A DNA stretch of 64,000 nt from Entophlyctis helioformis (lineage: Eukaryota > Chytridiomycota > Chytridiomycetes > Chytridiales > Chytriomycetaceae). The first letter of the stretch is position 1, and every line of letters begins with the position of its first letter. The stretch spans positions 58,110 to 122,109 of the forward strand of contig JAHLKH010000070.1 in the NCBI GenBank assembly GCA_025526915.1, given 5' to 3'. Of this stretch, positions 1 through 10,200 are shown in pieces. Position numbers and translations under genes: made by a program. Below the pieces are notes generated by a model, which saw nothing but the letters and a program-made list of their open reading frames with translations, was not told the DNA's origin and made no database searches.

Positions 1-1800
1 ACCACCGACGCCGTCATCTGGATGGAACCCAAGACGAGCCTCTCTCGCACGCTGACGATTGCGAGACGTGAATGTGGGATGCCTGGGCTCATGGCCAGCA
101 GACGCGGCGCGTAATGGGTTGACCCGTCCATGATCACCAACAAGACTGCTACTGTTGCCTCTGTTGCCGCGACCGCTCGATCGACTCCCATCCTCTGTGT
201 ACACATTCAGGTGCCGAGTGAGCTGCAGAAAACGCTCAGGCGTGATATCCTCCGAGGTGTAGTGAAAGAACACATCCTCGCGGTCCGTGACAACGACGAA
301 ATACGCGTCTGGCGCATCGGGCAGTCCTTTGGCGTAAAACGTAAACGTCAGACGTCGAGAGACTGCGTCGCTTTCAGACTGGATATCCGGCTCCATCACG
401 CGTACAAACGCCGTCTTGCTGTACAGTGCCTCGGCTGTCGTCTCGTCTGGCATGGTTGTGAGTACAAACGCCTTCTTGCGGGTCAGTCGCTGGTGGTCCG
501 ACATGATGCGGCGGGACTCGCTTGGCGTAACAGCCGTTGGAAGCAGATGGCTGAGCGTGTCGGTCCATCGCTGTGGCTGGCGCAGCGGCGTGGTTTCAGG
601 CCCCAGATCGGATGCGAGCAAAAGGCTTGGCTGGTACCGAGAGACCGTGTCCAGCACCTGGATCAAAGACTGCTTGATATCATCGTGATACACCTGTTGG
701 TAGCGCATCCCGTCAGTCAGCCGACTGTCAGTATGAAGCCCACGCAGCCATCACGACACAGAAAGACAGCCACCTTCATGCGCGCATAGTCTGCCTTGAT
801 GTCATGCACCACATCTATCCACTCTGACGGCCGAAACTCGAGCGTCAACAGATCAATCTGCCGATACTCGCGCACAACCTCATTGAAGTTGACAACGAGC
901 ACGCCGGCCGCTTTATCTGTCCAAACTCTGGCACGATACCGTGTGGGCATAAGAGCTGTTTCCGTCACCCGGTCACGCACAAGCCGACCAAACAGATCAA
1001 ACGCCTGCGCATGGACATCGCCGGCTGACTGCGGCATGTCCCATCGCATGGTGCGTACCAGCGACTTGAAGCTGAACGGCGTACATAGGAACGTGTAGTG
1101 GAAGAAGGCGTCTTCGAGCGGGCTTGTAATGACGATGCGGTGGTGTTGGGGGAACGGCTTGCTGGTCAGCGGGTACACCATCATGCGCACATGACTGTGC
1201 GTCCGGCTGGTGCTGACGGTGCGAGTAATCCGGATAATGGGAATCCAGACAGCCCGCTTGCACTGGGTCGGTCGCCGATGCTTCCTTTGGCTGTTCAGGC
1301 GGTGCCCATGCAGCTGGCCGCTCGTTTGCGCTCGACGGCTGCGAGTGCGATTTGGTCGGTCCCTCGATATGCACAGCAGGAAAGTCCTTGACCCAAACAC
1401 GACGCGTCGCGTCCACGCTCATGTTGCCAACCTCGTCGTTGCTGTTGGCGCCTGACTCGCAGTGACCGCCACTTGCCGCCTCAGAGTCTGCTGCAGCGCC
1501 AGTCGCAGCATACGGCTGTTCTGCTGTTGGCGACAAAGAGCCATGGCCGCCAGAGCCGTATGAATGCAGGTTGGGCTTTGACAGCGGAACCCTTCGTGCG
1601 AAGGCTGGCGTGATGTGTGTGTGGATGATGGACGACGCCGATGGGATGTCCAGCGAGCGCGGCGGCAGGAATGCATATGGCGCCGGCGGCCCTGTGTCTG
1701 TGCCGTGGGGGTTGAGCCGCGACAGCTCATCCGGTGTCAGAAACTTGCCGTGAGCCTGCCTCGCGACCGACTGCGGCAGAGGCGGATCTAGCAGCAGCAT
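1..1800 (-). CDS. Uncharacterised protein, 3' end outside window; possible SAS-6/XRCC4-like head segments
   Basis: Multi-exon minus-strand gene, read from a candidate ATG at 1800 (protein begins MLLLDPPLPQSVARQ) and still open at base 1. The first ~120 residues are Pro/Ser-rich. A structured part follows (about 1200-770) containing EDAFFHYTF and a segment ending DIKADYARMK. An 80-nt GT-AG intron (694-773) joins this in frame to VYHDDIKQSLIQVL. Further on, around 290-250, a second similar segment reads REDVFFHYTSEDITPERF. An upstream intron near 1200-1260 is needed to join the first two reading frames; its exact ends are unclear. The pattern of a hydrophobic strand, D-x-FF-x-Y and then F-x-x-L resembles the head domain of SAS-6 and related XRCC4-superfamily centriole proteins, but this is a visual resemblance only. 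The ATG lies about 55 nt beyond the poly(A) signal of the neighbouring methyltransferase gene. The gene itself is confident; its identity is not. Confidence 0.5.
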
Positions 1801-1854
1801 GTCCAGATCCACGCACAAAACAAGATGGTCAAGGAAAGCAAAGCATTGTATCGT

Positions 1855-1860
1855 TTTATT
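1855..1860 (-). terminator. AATAAA poly(A) signal of the methyltransferase gene
   Basis: AATAAA on the minus strand begins 5 nt after the TGA of the methyltransferase gene, so the 3' UTR must be very short. Stop-proximal AATAAA recurs in this window (16130, 25152, 28784, 39285). Confidence 0.6.
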
Positions 1861-1865
1861 GGGTC

Positions 1866-3233
1866 TCATTGGGCAGCCGTCTCGTCCAGCTTGAACACAT
1901 AGTACCGGAAGTTGATCGTGTCCTTTTCAATCCACCGCGAGTCTTCGAGGATCCAGCCCTCGAGCGGCATGTTGGCCTCGAACGTCTTGAGCTCCTCGCG
2001 GAACTTGGTGCGGTGCGGTAGGAGCACATGGAAACGTGCACTCGGATGCCTCGAAATGTACTTTTTGGCGACCTTGGGCACCAGCTCGCTGTGCATCATG
2101 TCAAAGATGCAGTCGGCGGCAATCACAAGCCGAAAGTCTGTGCTGGTGAGAATGGGGTCCTCGTACTCGTCGTCGAGTGCATACTGGCGCTGCATTTCTG
2201 GGGTCTCGTGCGCGGCATCGCCGCCGTGGGTGAAGAGTCCGTCTTGGGCTTCGCGGTCGGATCTGGGCAGGCTCCACAGCCAGTCGAGACGCACAACGCG
2301 AGCGGTGCGCTCGAGGTTGTTGGCTTCGACGTTGCGCTGCACGTTGTTGAGAACGGTTGGGTGGTAGTCGGTTAGCACGGTCAGGCGGCTGCCTGCGCGT
2401 GCGGCAACAAGGCCAGTGAGCCCCGTGCCGCAGCCGAGCTCGAGCACGTTGTGGTCGGTCACATCGATCACCATTTGGTCAATCATCCTGCCCGCCAGAT
2501 GGCACCATGTGTAAGCAGCTGGTAAGCAACCCCGACACATGCGGCTGTGCACTCGTGGCGAGACTCACTTGGCCAGCATCACACCGCCGCCCCACGTCTG
2601 GAAGCCGATCTCGGCCTCGGTGTACGTCGTCTCGATCAGCTCAAACGTGCCGGTGTTCTGCAGGTGCCAGGCAGTGGTGCATTCGCCGACCGCTGTGCAA
2701 GCGCACACAGGCAGCCGGCTGTCAGTGAGCGGAGAGGCCAACAGGGCATTCACAACAACAGCTGCGACAGAACGCTGCGACAGACTGACTGCTGCAACAG
2801 ACTGACTGCTGCGGCAGAACGCTGCGACAGACTGTTGCTTACCAGTGCGGCCGCTCAGCATCGACATGACGCCCGAGATGTCGTCCATGAGGTCGCTGTC
2901 ATCCTCGCATCCAGCAGGCGTCTCAGGCACCCGGTGCAGCACGCTCACAAGCCACGGCGTGCAGTGTCTCTGCAGCGCCTGCAATCCCGTCTCGGAAGCC
3001 GTCGCTGCATCGTCCGTGTCCTCCTGCGGCGTCGACACCGAGTCCTCTTCGTAGAGGTACCGAGTCGCATTCGCTCGGATGTGGATGGACACGAGCTCCG
3101 AGATGCGGGACAGGATGCGGCGCACTTGGCCGTAGTCGCGGCGGTCGCAGTCGATCAGGTCTGCGACCAGCTGGTGCGACTCGGCCGTGTAGTCTCGGTG
3201 CTTGCTGTGGTCGTCAACAGCCGCCTTGGGCAT
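1866..3233 (-). CDS. Family-16 (METTL21/EEF2KMT-type) protein lysine methyltransferase-like
   Basis: Three exons (2843-3233, 2569-2692, 1866-2487) sum to 1137 nt, an intact 378-residue protein. The introns are 2693-2842 (150 nt) and 2488-2568 (81 nt), both GT-AG. The N-terminal third is helical and acidic. The second exon carries the family motif TWGGGVMLAK just before the Rossmann fold. Motif I is VLELGCGTGLTGL (SAM binding), followed by the acidic loop TDYHP, then RLDW and DLVI-like FRLVIAADCIFD. This order is typical of Methyltransf_16 enzymes that methylate lysines of translation factors and chaperones. The substrate cannot be told from sequence; an Efm2/EEF2KMT-like role is possible. Start ATG at 3233 lies 10 nt past the poly(A) signal of the next gene. 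The stop TGA is followed within 5 nt by AATAAA on the minus strand. Expected location is cytoplasmic or nuclear. Confidence 0.85.
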
Positions 3234-3242
3234 CCCGTCTGT

Positions 3243-3248
3243 TTTATT
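3243..3248 (-). terminator. AATAAA poly(A) signal of the PIP-box gene
   Basis: AATAAA on the minus strand sits 12 nt past the stop of the small upstream gene and only 10 nt before the ATG of the methyltransferase gene. Termination of one gene and initiation of the next are thus nearly superimposed. Confidence 0.5.
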
Positions 3249-3260
3249 GCGGTGAAAGCC

Positions 3261-3542
3261 TCAAAATATGTTTGGCCGGTGAGCGAGACCAAGACAGAGG
3301 TCGAGGGATGCCACCTTGACAGGCAGCGGCGCGAGGACGCCGCTGGACGCATAGTCTGTGATGCGAAGCTGTACAGAGTGCCTTGGCCTGGCTGCGGCGC
3401 GAGGCTGCTGCTCGATGCTGCCCGCCTGCTGTCCCTGCGACGGCTGCGTTGGCAACGCGGGCAAGCGCGACTCGCGACGTGTTGGGAAGAACCTGGTTAG
3501 TGTTTGCTGTTGCATCTGCCTGTGGCTAGTGTACCATACCAA
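3261..3542 (-). CDS. Short protein with an N-terminal PCNA-interacting (PIP) box
   Basis: A single open frame of 93 codons, flanked by its own AATAAA. Near the N-terminus it reads MQQQTLTRFFPTRR, which fits the PIP-box consensus Q-x-x-[ILM]-x-x-[FY]-[FY] (here Q-Q-T-L-T-R-F-F) followed by basic residues. That context is usual for PCNA-binding replication and repair proteins. A weaker PIP-like element, QLRITDYA, occurs about 45 residues later. The rest is Gln/Pro/Arg-rich without a recognisable fold, so this could be a small PCNA-associated adaptor, or the N-terminal exon of a larger protein whose other exons I could not find. The methyltransferase gene starts just downstream, leaving no room for further exons unless the two are spliced together. 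Internal Met (MQQQ...) is an alternative start. Confidence 0.45.
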   Translation of the reverse strand: MVWYTSHRQMQQQTLTRFFPTRRESRLPALPTQPSQGQQAGSIEQQPRAAARPRHSVQLRITDYASSGVLAPLPVKVASLDLCLGLAHRPNIF

Positions 3543-3737
3543 TCATACCAGCACCTAGGAGTCAGCAGCCTGCATGGACGACCAGTGGATGATGAGCATT
3601 TGCGAGCATGCCACCTGCAAGTGTGCGACTTTTAGATCGGGTTGAAGATCTGCGATGATGACACCAAACAGAGTGCCGTTATCTTGCCTGTAAAACGTCG
3701 ATGCCGACTGCCTAGACAACGGCTCGTCAATAGAGCT

Positions 3738-6700
3738 TCATTTCGACGACTTTCGTGGTTCAAAGTGCGGGCCAGGGCTTGCAAGTCCGACACCAAGTGG
3801 GTCTGCATCGGAAGACGATGGGTTGATCGGGGGATACATCTGCATGTTGCCAGACCGTGCTGGAGCGTGTGTGGCCAGAACAGCCGTTGCAGGCCGCGTC
3901 GGTGAAGAAGATGCACTCAGGGGCACGCTGGTGGGCACGCTGGTCGCCTTGAGCTGCGCCGATATCGTCTTGGATGGCATGTTAATGTCGTGATAGCTTT
4001 GTCTCAGGTCTGCAGGAGACGGCGCAACGGCTGCTTGAGTCGTGACACGAGCCGAGGCTGACAGCGGTCCTTGGCTTACAGGACCGGCATATTGGAGAGA
4101 CTGCACCTCCCAGCGGCCCCGATCCAAGTACCGTCCTCTGTGCTGAAGTGGATGCGTTTTGGGATGACGAAAGAGATCCCACTGCCGCCAGCCGTTTTTG
4201 CAAGTTTGCAGCAGTCGCTGATGAGCTCAACGATGCAGTCTGGCTTGGTGGGGCCGTGCCTCTATTGGCTAAAGACGACTGTGGTGCCGATGCTGACGTG
4301 GCGGACTCGTCAAAGAGACTTGAGAACGCCTTATTGACACCTGCAAAGCCGGCCTTGACTTGGCCAAGCAGTGCATCTGCACCCTGAGCGAGCAACTGCG
4401 TCGGACCGTCTGCGACGGATGCCGACTGTACTGGCAACCCTTGCGAGAACGACTCGAAAGGAACGCGCGCTCGTGGTGCAGTTGTTGCGCTGACAGTGCT
4501 CGCAGATAAAGGATGTGACTTTGGAGCGACTGATGCAGATGCAGATGATGCCGAAAATGGCGTCGGCAGCTGTGAGGCAGGATCGGTTGCAAGGCTGCTC
4601 TGCAGCTCATCAGAGGATAGGCTGGTATTCGGTCGATATCCAGGCGCAAACTCTTGCAATGCTGCCATGCTGGTTGCAGGTGTCATTCCCGAATCGTCCA
4701 TGAGTGGCCGTTCGAGCCGCGCTTGAATATCTGCGAGCCGATCAAGGGCGATTGCCAGACCAACGAGCGTGTCTGTAACGGCCGTGCCATTGATGTCTCC
4801 CGGCACCGCCGCTGTCTCAGTTTTGTGGTCGTCATGCTCCGATACTGCTGAGCGGTCTTGCTGCACTACCGCCTTTAGCGACTGAAGTTGCTGCACGACT
4901 GTCGCCAGATCAGCAGCAAGCCGTTGATCGCGTTCCTGGATGTGCTTGAGGAAAGCCACGGGTGATGGCCTTGCTGTGCTGCTTCGATGGCTTGAGGGCT
5001 GTGGCGATCCTGGATACAGAGCTTCAGAAACCCGAGCCGGCTCGGTGGAGAGTGGATCCTGCGACCGCTTCTGCGACTGCGATTGCTGGTTTGCAGGTGA
5101 GGTTGGTCTGGCAGCAGCTATCTCGCCAGACTGTACAGCCTGCCCAGCACTGGCTTGAATGGCGCTCGAACCGCCTGCTGGGCGGCTCGTGTTGCCGGCG
5201 TCGTATCCTGTCCATGGGGTGTTTGCACGCTTGCTACGCACAGGCTGTGCAATCCGTTGGCCGGGCCCAAACTTGCCGGTTTTCGCAGATGCATCGGCTG
5301 ACGAAGAGTCCACCAACCCCGAGACCGACGTTCCGAGGGATCTGGCATAGTAGCGATCACGAAGACCTCGAGCACTTGCAATGACCTCGCTCGACGACAC
5401 GTTTTCAAGTGGTGGATACTTCATAAGCGTGAACATGGTGCCGGAATAGTCCGATTCGAGAACTAGAAGCATTCCAAGCGTCAGAGCGGCAGCCATCACA
5501 AGCGGATAAGAACATAAAGCAATACCTTCTCTTCTGACAAAGGTCAGCATCGCCACAGCGATCCACTCGGCAAGGGCCAGCGAGGCATCCTCGGCAAAGA
5601 GACCGTCCCAGAGTTGCAGCAGCTTTGGGAGCGTGAATTCCCGTGCAAATAGCAAGCGAAGCCATCGTCTAGATCGACCAACCAAGTCAGCAACAACGCC
5701 ATTAGCAATGTTGATACATCTGCAAACGTACAAGCCATAGAGCTGCGGCTCGATTCCGTGGCTTTCAATGTGTCGCGATAGCTCAAGATCCAGTGCTGCA
5801 AGAAGCTCGTTCTGGATGCGTCTGCATGCCGCCACAATCGGAATTGTCTGTGCCGAGCACATGGTGGTAAGTAAACACCAATCCAACCACTGGCAACCAA
5901 GCACTTGCCTTTGGTTGCATCTTGGTTCGTGCATCCTGCGGTCGCATGTACAAAGGCTGGCCCTCATTCACTTCGTACCACGGCTTGACGGAGCGCATGA
6001 TGCGAAAGAAGAGCGTTGCTGTGTCATGCTCGACAAACCGCGAGTCGAACATGGTCTTGAATCCCGCGTCGCTTCTGCTCACAATGCAGATCTACTGCGT
6101 CAGCAACGATGGACAACAACGTATGCCCACGCCGTCCGGCCGATCCAGCCAGGCTTACCCTGCTGCTGGGTCTGCCACATCGACCTTGTCTTGGTCCACC
6201 ACAATGAACGTGATGGCAAGCAGCTCGTGCATCCCTTGACGGTACGAGATGTCGGGATTCATCTTGCACCACACAAACAAGACATTGCACAGGAGTGTCT
6301 GGATGGCCTCGTCGCGAAACCGCTCTTGATCAGGAAACCTCCAATACGGCAACATGCCACCATGTCAGTAAGCATGCTGATCACGCCGTTGTCACAATAC
6401 ACTGACATACGTTCGCTCGACATCTTGCATGATGACCTTGCGGAGATCGACATCTGCAAAGTACTGCTTCCACGGGCTCTATGCAGTTTGGTGCAGGTTG
6501 AGCATTGAATGGCATCAGATCGGCGCTGGAAGTGGCGGATCTCACACGACCCACGCACATCTTCTGCCAGACTCAGTGGGTTGTTGAGCGACCAGTCCGT
6601 GGCCTCCTTGAGCTTGCTTGGGTCAAAGATGTACTTTTCCTTTAGATCGCTGTAGCCTCTGCGCTCCTTCTCAAGCACCAGCTGCCAGGCTTCGGATGTG

Positions 6701-7254
6701 ATGCTCGGCACCACGTCCAAGTAGATCTGGGGACAAACACATGCGCCGTCAGTCTCGTTGCCAATGCGCACAGGCGATGGTCGGGTGGCGAAGGGGACGG
6801 CTGCCAATGCAACAGACATGAAACAGCAAGAATGGGCATACCTTCCAGTACAGACTGCGAGGCTCGGTGTCGTCGATGCCACAGGCAAGCCCCTTGTCCC
6901 GCAGGTACTCTGGCGAAAGCAGCGGGTCGCGCAAGATCCGCTGCCATGCCTCCCTGTGCAAGGGTGCAGGCGGCCAAGGTCAGCAACGGCCAGAACAGAG
7001 AGTGCCAGCCGACAAAGCCATACATGCACGGGCACGGCCGCTTGGCTGCTGGTTGCCAGCAGTCTGGCCTGCAAGCGCATGCTTGGCTGGCCCGTACCGG
7101 TATCCATACCCAGAGGAGCGACTTGCCTTTGCTGGCCTGGTGTGCGCGACATGTCAAACGATGGGAACAGAGGAAACAATCGTGTGCCGAGAACATCAGT
7201 CTGGGCAGTCGAAAACGCCTCTATCAAGGTTCCATTACCCCTGGACGAATCCAT
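3738..7254 (-). CDS. TBC1D5: TBC1D5-type Rab GTPase-activating protein
   Basis: Multi-exon gene with a TBC (Rab-GAP) domain aligning by eye to TBC1D5 throughout. In order: EAWQRIL near 6950, the segment WSLNNPLSLAEDV near 6580, SYRQGMHELLA near 6240, RIMRSVKPWY near 6000, ESHGIEPQLYGL near 5740, then RWLRLLFAREF and LLQLWDGLFAED near 5660-5590. TBC1D5 in animals inactivates Rab7 with retromer on endosomes; the same role is inferred. The C-terminal ~400 residues are Ser/Gln/Pro-rich with coiled-coil-like stretches (LATVVQQLQSLKAVVQ). The last intron lies near 4040-4110, giving a stop at 3738. The likely start is ATG 7254 (MDSSRGNGTL...); an in-frame ATG at 7314 is an alternative but would overlap the divergent gene A start at 7298. 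Introns are short. Confidence 0.85.
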
Positions 7255-7297
7255 CCGATCCGGCTTCGCAGGTTTCTTGCCGCCGTACGATCCAACA

Positions 7298-10200
7298 ATG
7301 CGTCTGCCAGCCATCGCGCCGCTGCACGCGCAGGCGTCCAGTCTTGTTGACAAGAGCAAGGCGCCACCGGCGTCGCCGCCGCCACCACCAAAACAGCAGC
7401 AGCAGTGCAGCAGCAGCAACAGCAACAACAACAGCAGGTACAGCAGATACAGCAAAAACAGGCCCTCAAGCCTGCCCAAGCCCAACCTCCCGTAGCACCT
7501 AGCGGATCGCCTTTACAGACACACAAACAACCAAAGCGTCGCAGCCTGTTTCACCATGATCATGCAGCTGGTAAAGGGGACTCGGGCATGACCGCGACAA
7601 TACCCGCATCATCGACAGGGCCACAGATCCCGCATATTGTACAGACACCCGGCAATGCATTGCAGCCATCGTCTTTACCTGGAGCAGCAGCAGTTTCTGC
7701 ACCCATGGCAAGCACAGCTGCACCCAAAGCTTTCAATACCCCCAATGCCAGCAATGCAGTGGCTAGCATAAGCCGAAAACTTGGCTCGCTGATCGCCAGC
7801 CACGCTGATCACTCGGGTACACAAGCACAGCTTCGCGTAAATGTCCGCGAGCAGCCATCGGCAAGCAGCACGAGCAACGATCTTCTGACACCCATCACCA
7901 GCAACACATCCTCTGTGAACCTGACCATCGCGTCCAGACCGTCAACAGGCTCGTCCATCATGTCACGGTCAGAAAGGCAGACGGCTCCTGTCTCTCCAGC
8001 CGCTACCGTCGCGCCATCGTCTGTCCTGGGACCATCGAATCCATTGGCAAGCGTTGGCGCCAACATGGGCAACAGCGCTGGTAGCCACACAGGAGATGCC
8101 CCATCGCGTCCAGCCCGACAACGTGGACTCTCACAATCACCATCTGTTCCACCATCGAATGGCACAGCAAAGGTTGCAGACCTGGATCGTGATCGGGACC
8201 GCGCCGATTCTGACACGTCAAGCTCTCAAAGTCAGGCACATGTATTGCCGTCCAAGATGGTAAAGAGCCGCAGCGGCCACGCTTCGACGGATTTCCGCCC
8301 ACGGATGCGCTCAGTCTCTGTTGGAAAAGACGACCCCAGCCACGTGCCACACCAGCCTCCTGCTCTTCAGCCCATGCTGGAAGTCGATTCCGAGACGTCC
8401 AGGCGTTCGCATGCTCTGGCATCCTCATCCACGTCGTCACCAGGGCCGGCAACACCAAACATTCCCTCAAGCCCGGCACAAGTACGTCGCGTGTCGGATT
8501 CGGTTGGCGTGGGGGGTCTCGGTGCAGGTGCAAGGAGATCAAGCAACGCAGCGTCGTTGAACGCATCCTTGCCAGTTTCCATGTTGCAGGAAATGCGGAG
8601 GGAGGGGATTCGGAACTCAGAGTCGCACCATTCTGAGCTGTCGGCTTCGGCCGTCCGATCACGCCGTGCAAGTATCTCTCCGCAGATTGGCAGCACGCTC
8701 CCTTCGCAGTCGGATGTGCTCCGGCAACTCAATGGGCCGTTAGCGCCATCCAAGCTGCAGCCCGCCAGCATCACACCCGCAGAATTGCTGCTGTAGCGTC
8801 GAATGGTTCGGCTGTAAATGCTGGGTCCGATTCATCTTCACCACCAGAAGTGACATCATTGGCATCGCAGTCTCATGGTGAGGGCGGCCTTGCATGCAAA
8901 TGACCCAAGTGCAGTAATGCAAGTGTTTGCCGACTGCTGACGCAACTGATCCCTCCAGGTCGTGGCCGTCGCCGCCTATCGCTCCTTCAAGATATCAAGC
9001 GTGCGCAGGAAGCCCCAACTTCGCCTGCAACAGATCCAAACCAGTCAAGCCTTGCCACCGCTCAACGATTGGTGCCATCGCCTATTTCACGGTCTCCATC
9101 CGAGAATCAGTATCTTGGCGAAGCACTGCAAAGCAGCGCAGGCAATCGCTCGATCGGAGGCAACAGCGGCATATTCCACAGCACATCATTCACGAGCTCG
9201 TCGCATAGCGCATCACACACATCTGCTGCCCTTGATGAGTCGATCGGAAAGGTATCGGAGGAGGAGTACGACGGATCATATGCAGAGCTTCGACCATCAC
9301 GCGTCGAGACCCAGCCTGTGGACTATTTCAGCATGTCTCTGTCTCACTCGACCGGCACGCCGAGGATGTCCAACCGTAGTAGTATGGCGAAACCAGGAGG
9401 CGCAGACGCTGGTTCAAGGCTGTCGCAGTCTCAAGACCAGTCGCAGCTCAGTGCCCAGCTGACGCTGGCGGCATCGGCAATGTTTTCTCCGCCACCCATG
9501 CGATCGCCAGCTGCTCAAGGCTTGCTGGCAATGGAGCCCGCCGGATCCATCACTACAAACGGACCCATTCGCATCCGCAGACGCAGTGTCAACATCATCG
9601 GCCTCAATGCCGTTGGCGCTGTCGCATCCGCAAACGGTCCACCTGCAGGTGCACCGCCAGAGGACCACATGGCCAACTCGCTGAATCTGCACACGCCACG
9701 TCAACGGCGAGCGTCAGTAAGCGGAGACACTGCACAATCGTTCTTTTCCCATTCGCAAACGCTTCTCAACGTTCAAACCAACGAGCCAGGCACAATCCAC
9801 GAAGGCGGAAGTCAGGACGTGCTCAAGCCGCAGAAAGAGCACCACAAAGCGAGTGGCCATCATCGGGGAAACTCGGAGCGACAAACGCTTGAGGATCTGC
9901 GGGCCAAACGCGCAGACTATCGCGCCATCTTTGCAGCAGCAGCCGTGGGCAGTGGCAAGACATCCACACACACTGCGCTTTCCGAAATGCTTGCATCGCA
10001 GAAGCTAAAGGCGAACGAGTCTGGAAGCCTTCTTGACGCGCAACACGCATCGCCGCTGGATGAGGAGTTGGAGATTCCCAACGTTCAACACGATTACGTT
10101 CCACTTGCGCGAGGCGGCCTTTCCGTCTTTACAACCAAGAAGCGATGGAGAGTTTCTGTCGTATGCTTGATCTTGGGTATCCGGTTTGCACGCATCTACA

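Noticed and set aside
130..789. 219-codon plus-strand reading frame
   Set aside because: The opposite strand carries the better-supported frame, with the FFHYT segments and an in-frame 80-nt GT-AG intron. The plus frame is a GC-rich shadow.
6749..6961. Separate short gene starting HREAWQRIL
   Set aside because: The apparent start is TTG within a splice acceptor (TTGCACAG); the segment is an internal TBC1D5 exon.
7405..8796. GTG at 7405 as the start of gene A
   Set aside because: Non-ATG, inside a Gln run, and ATG 7298 gives the LPAI N-terminus shared with paralogues once one base is allowed.
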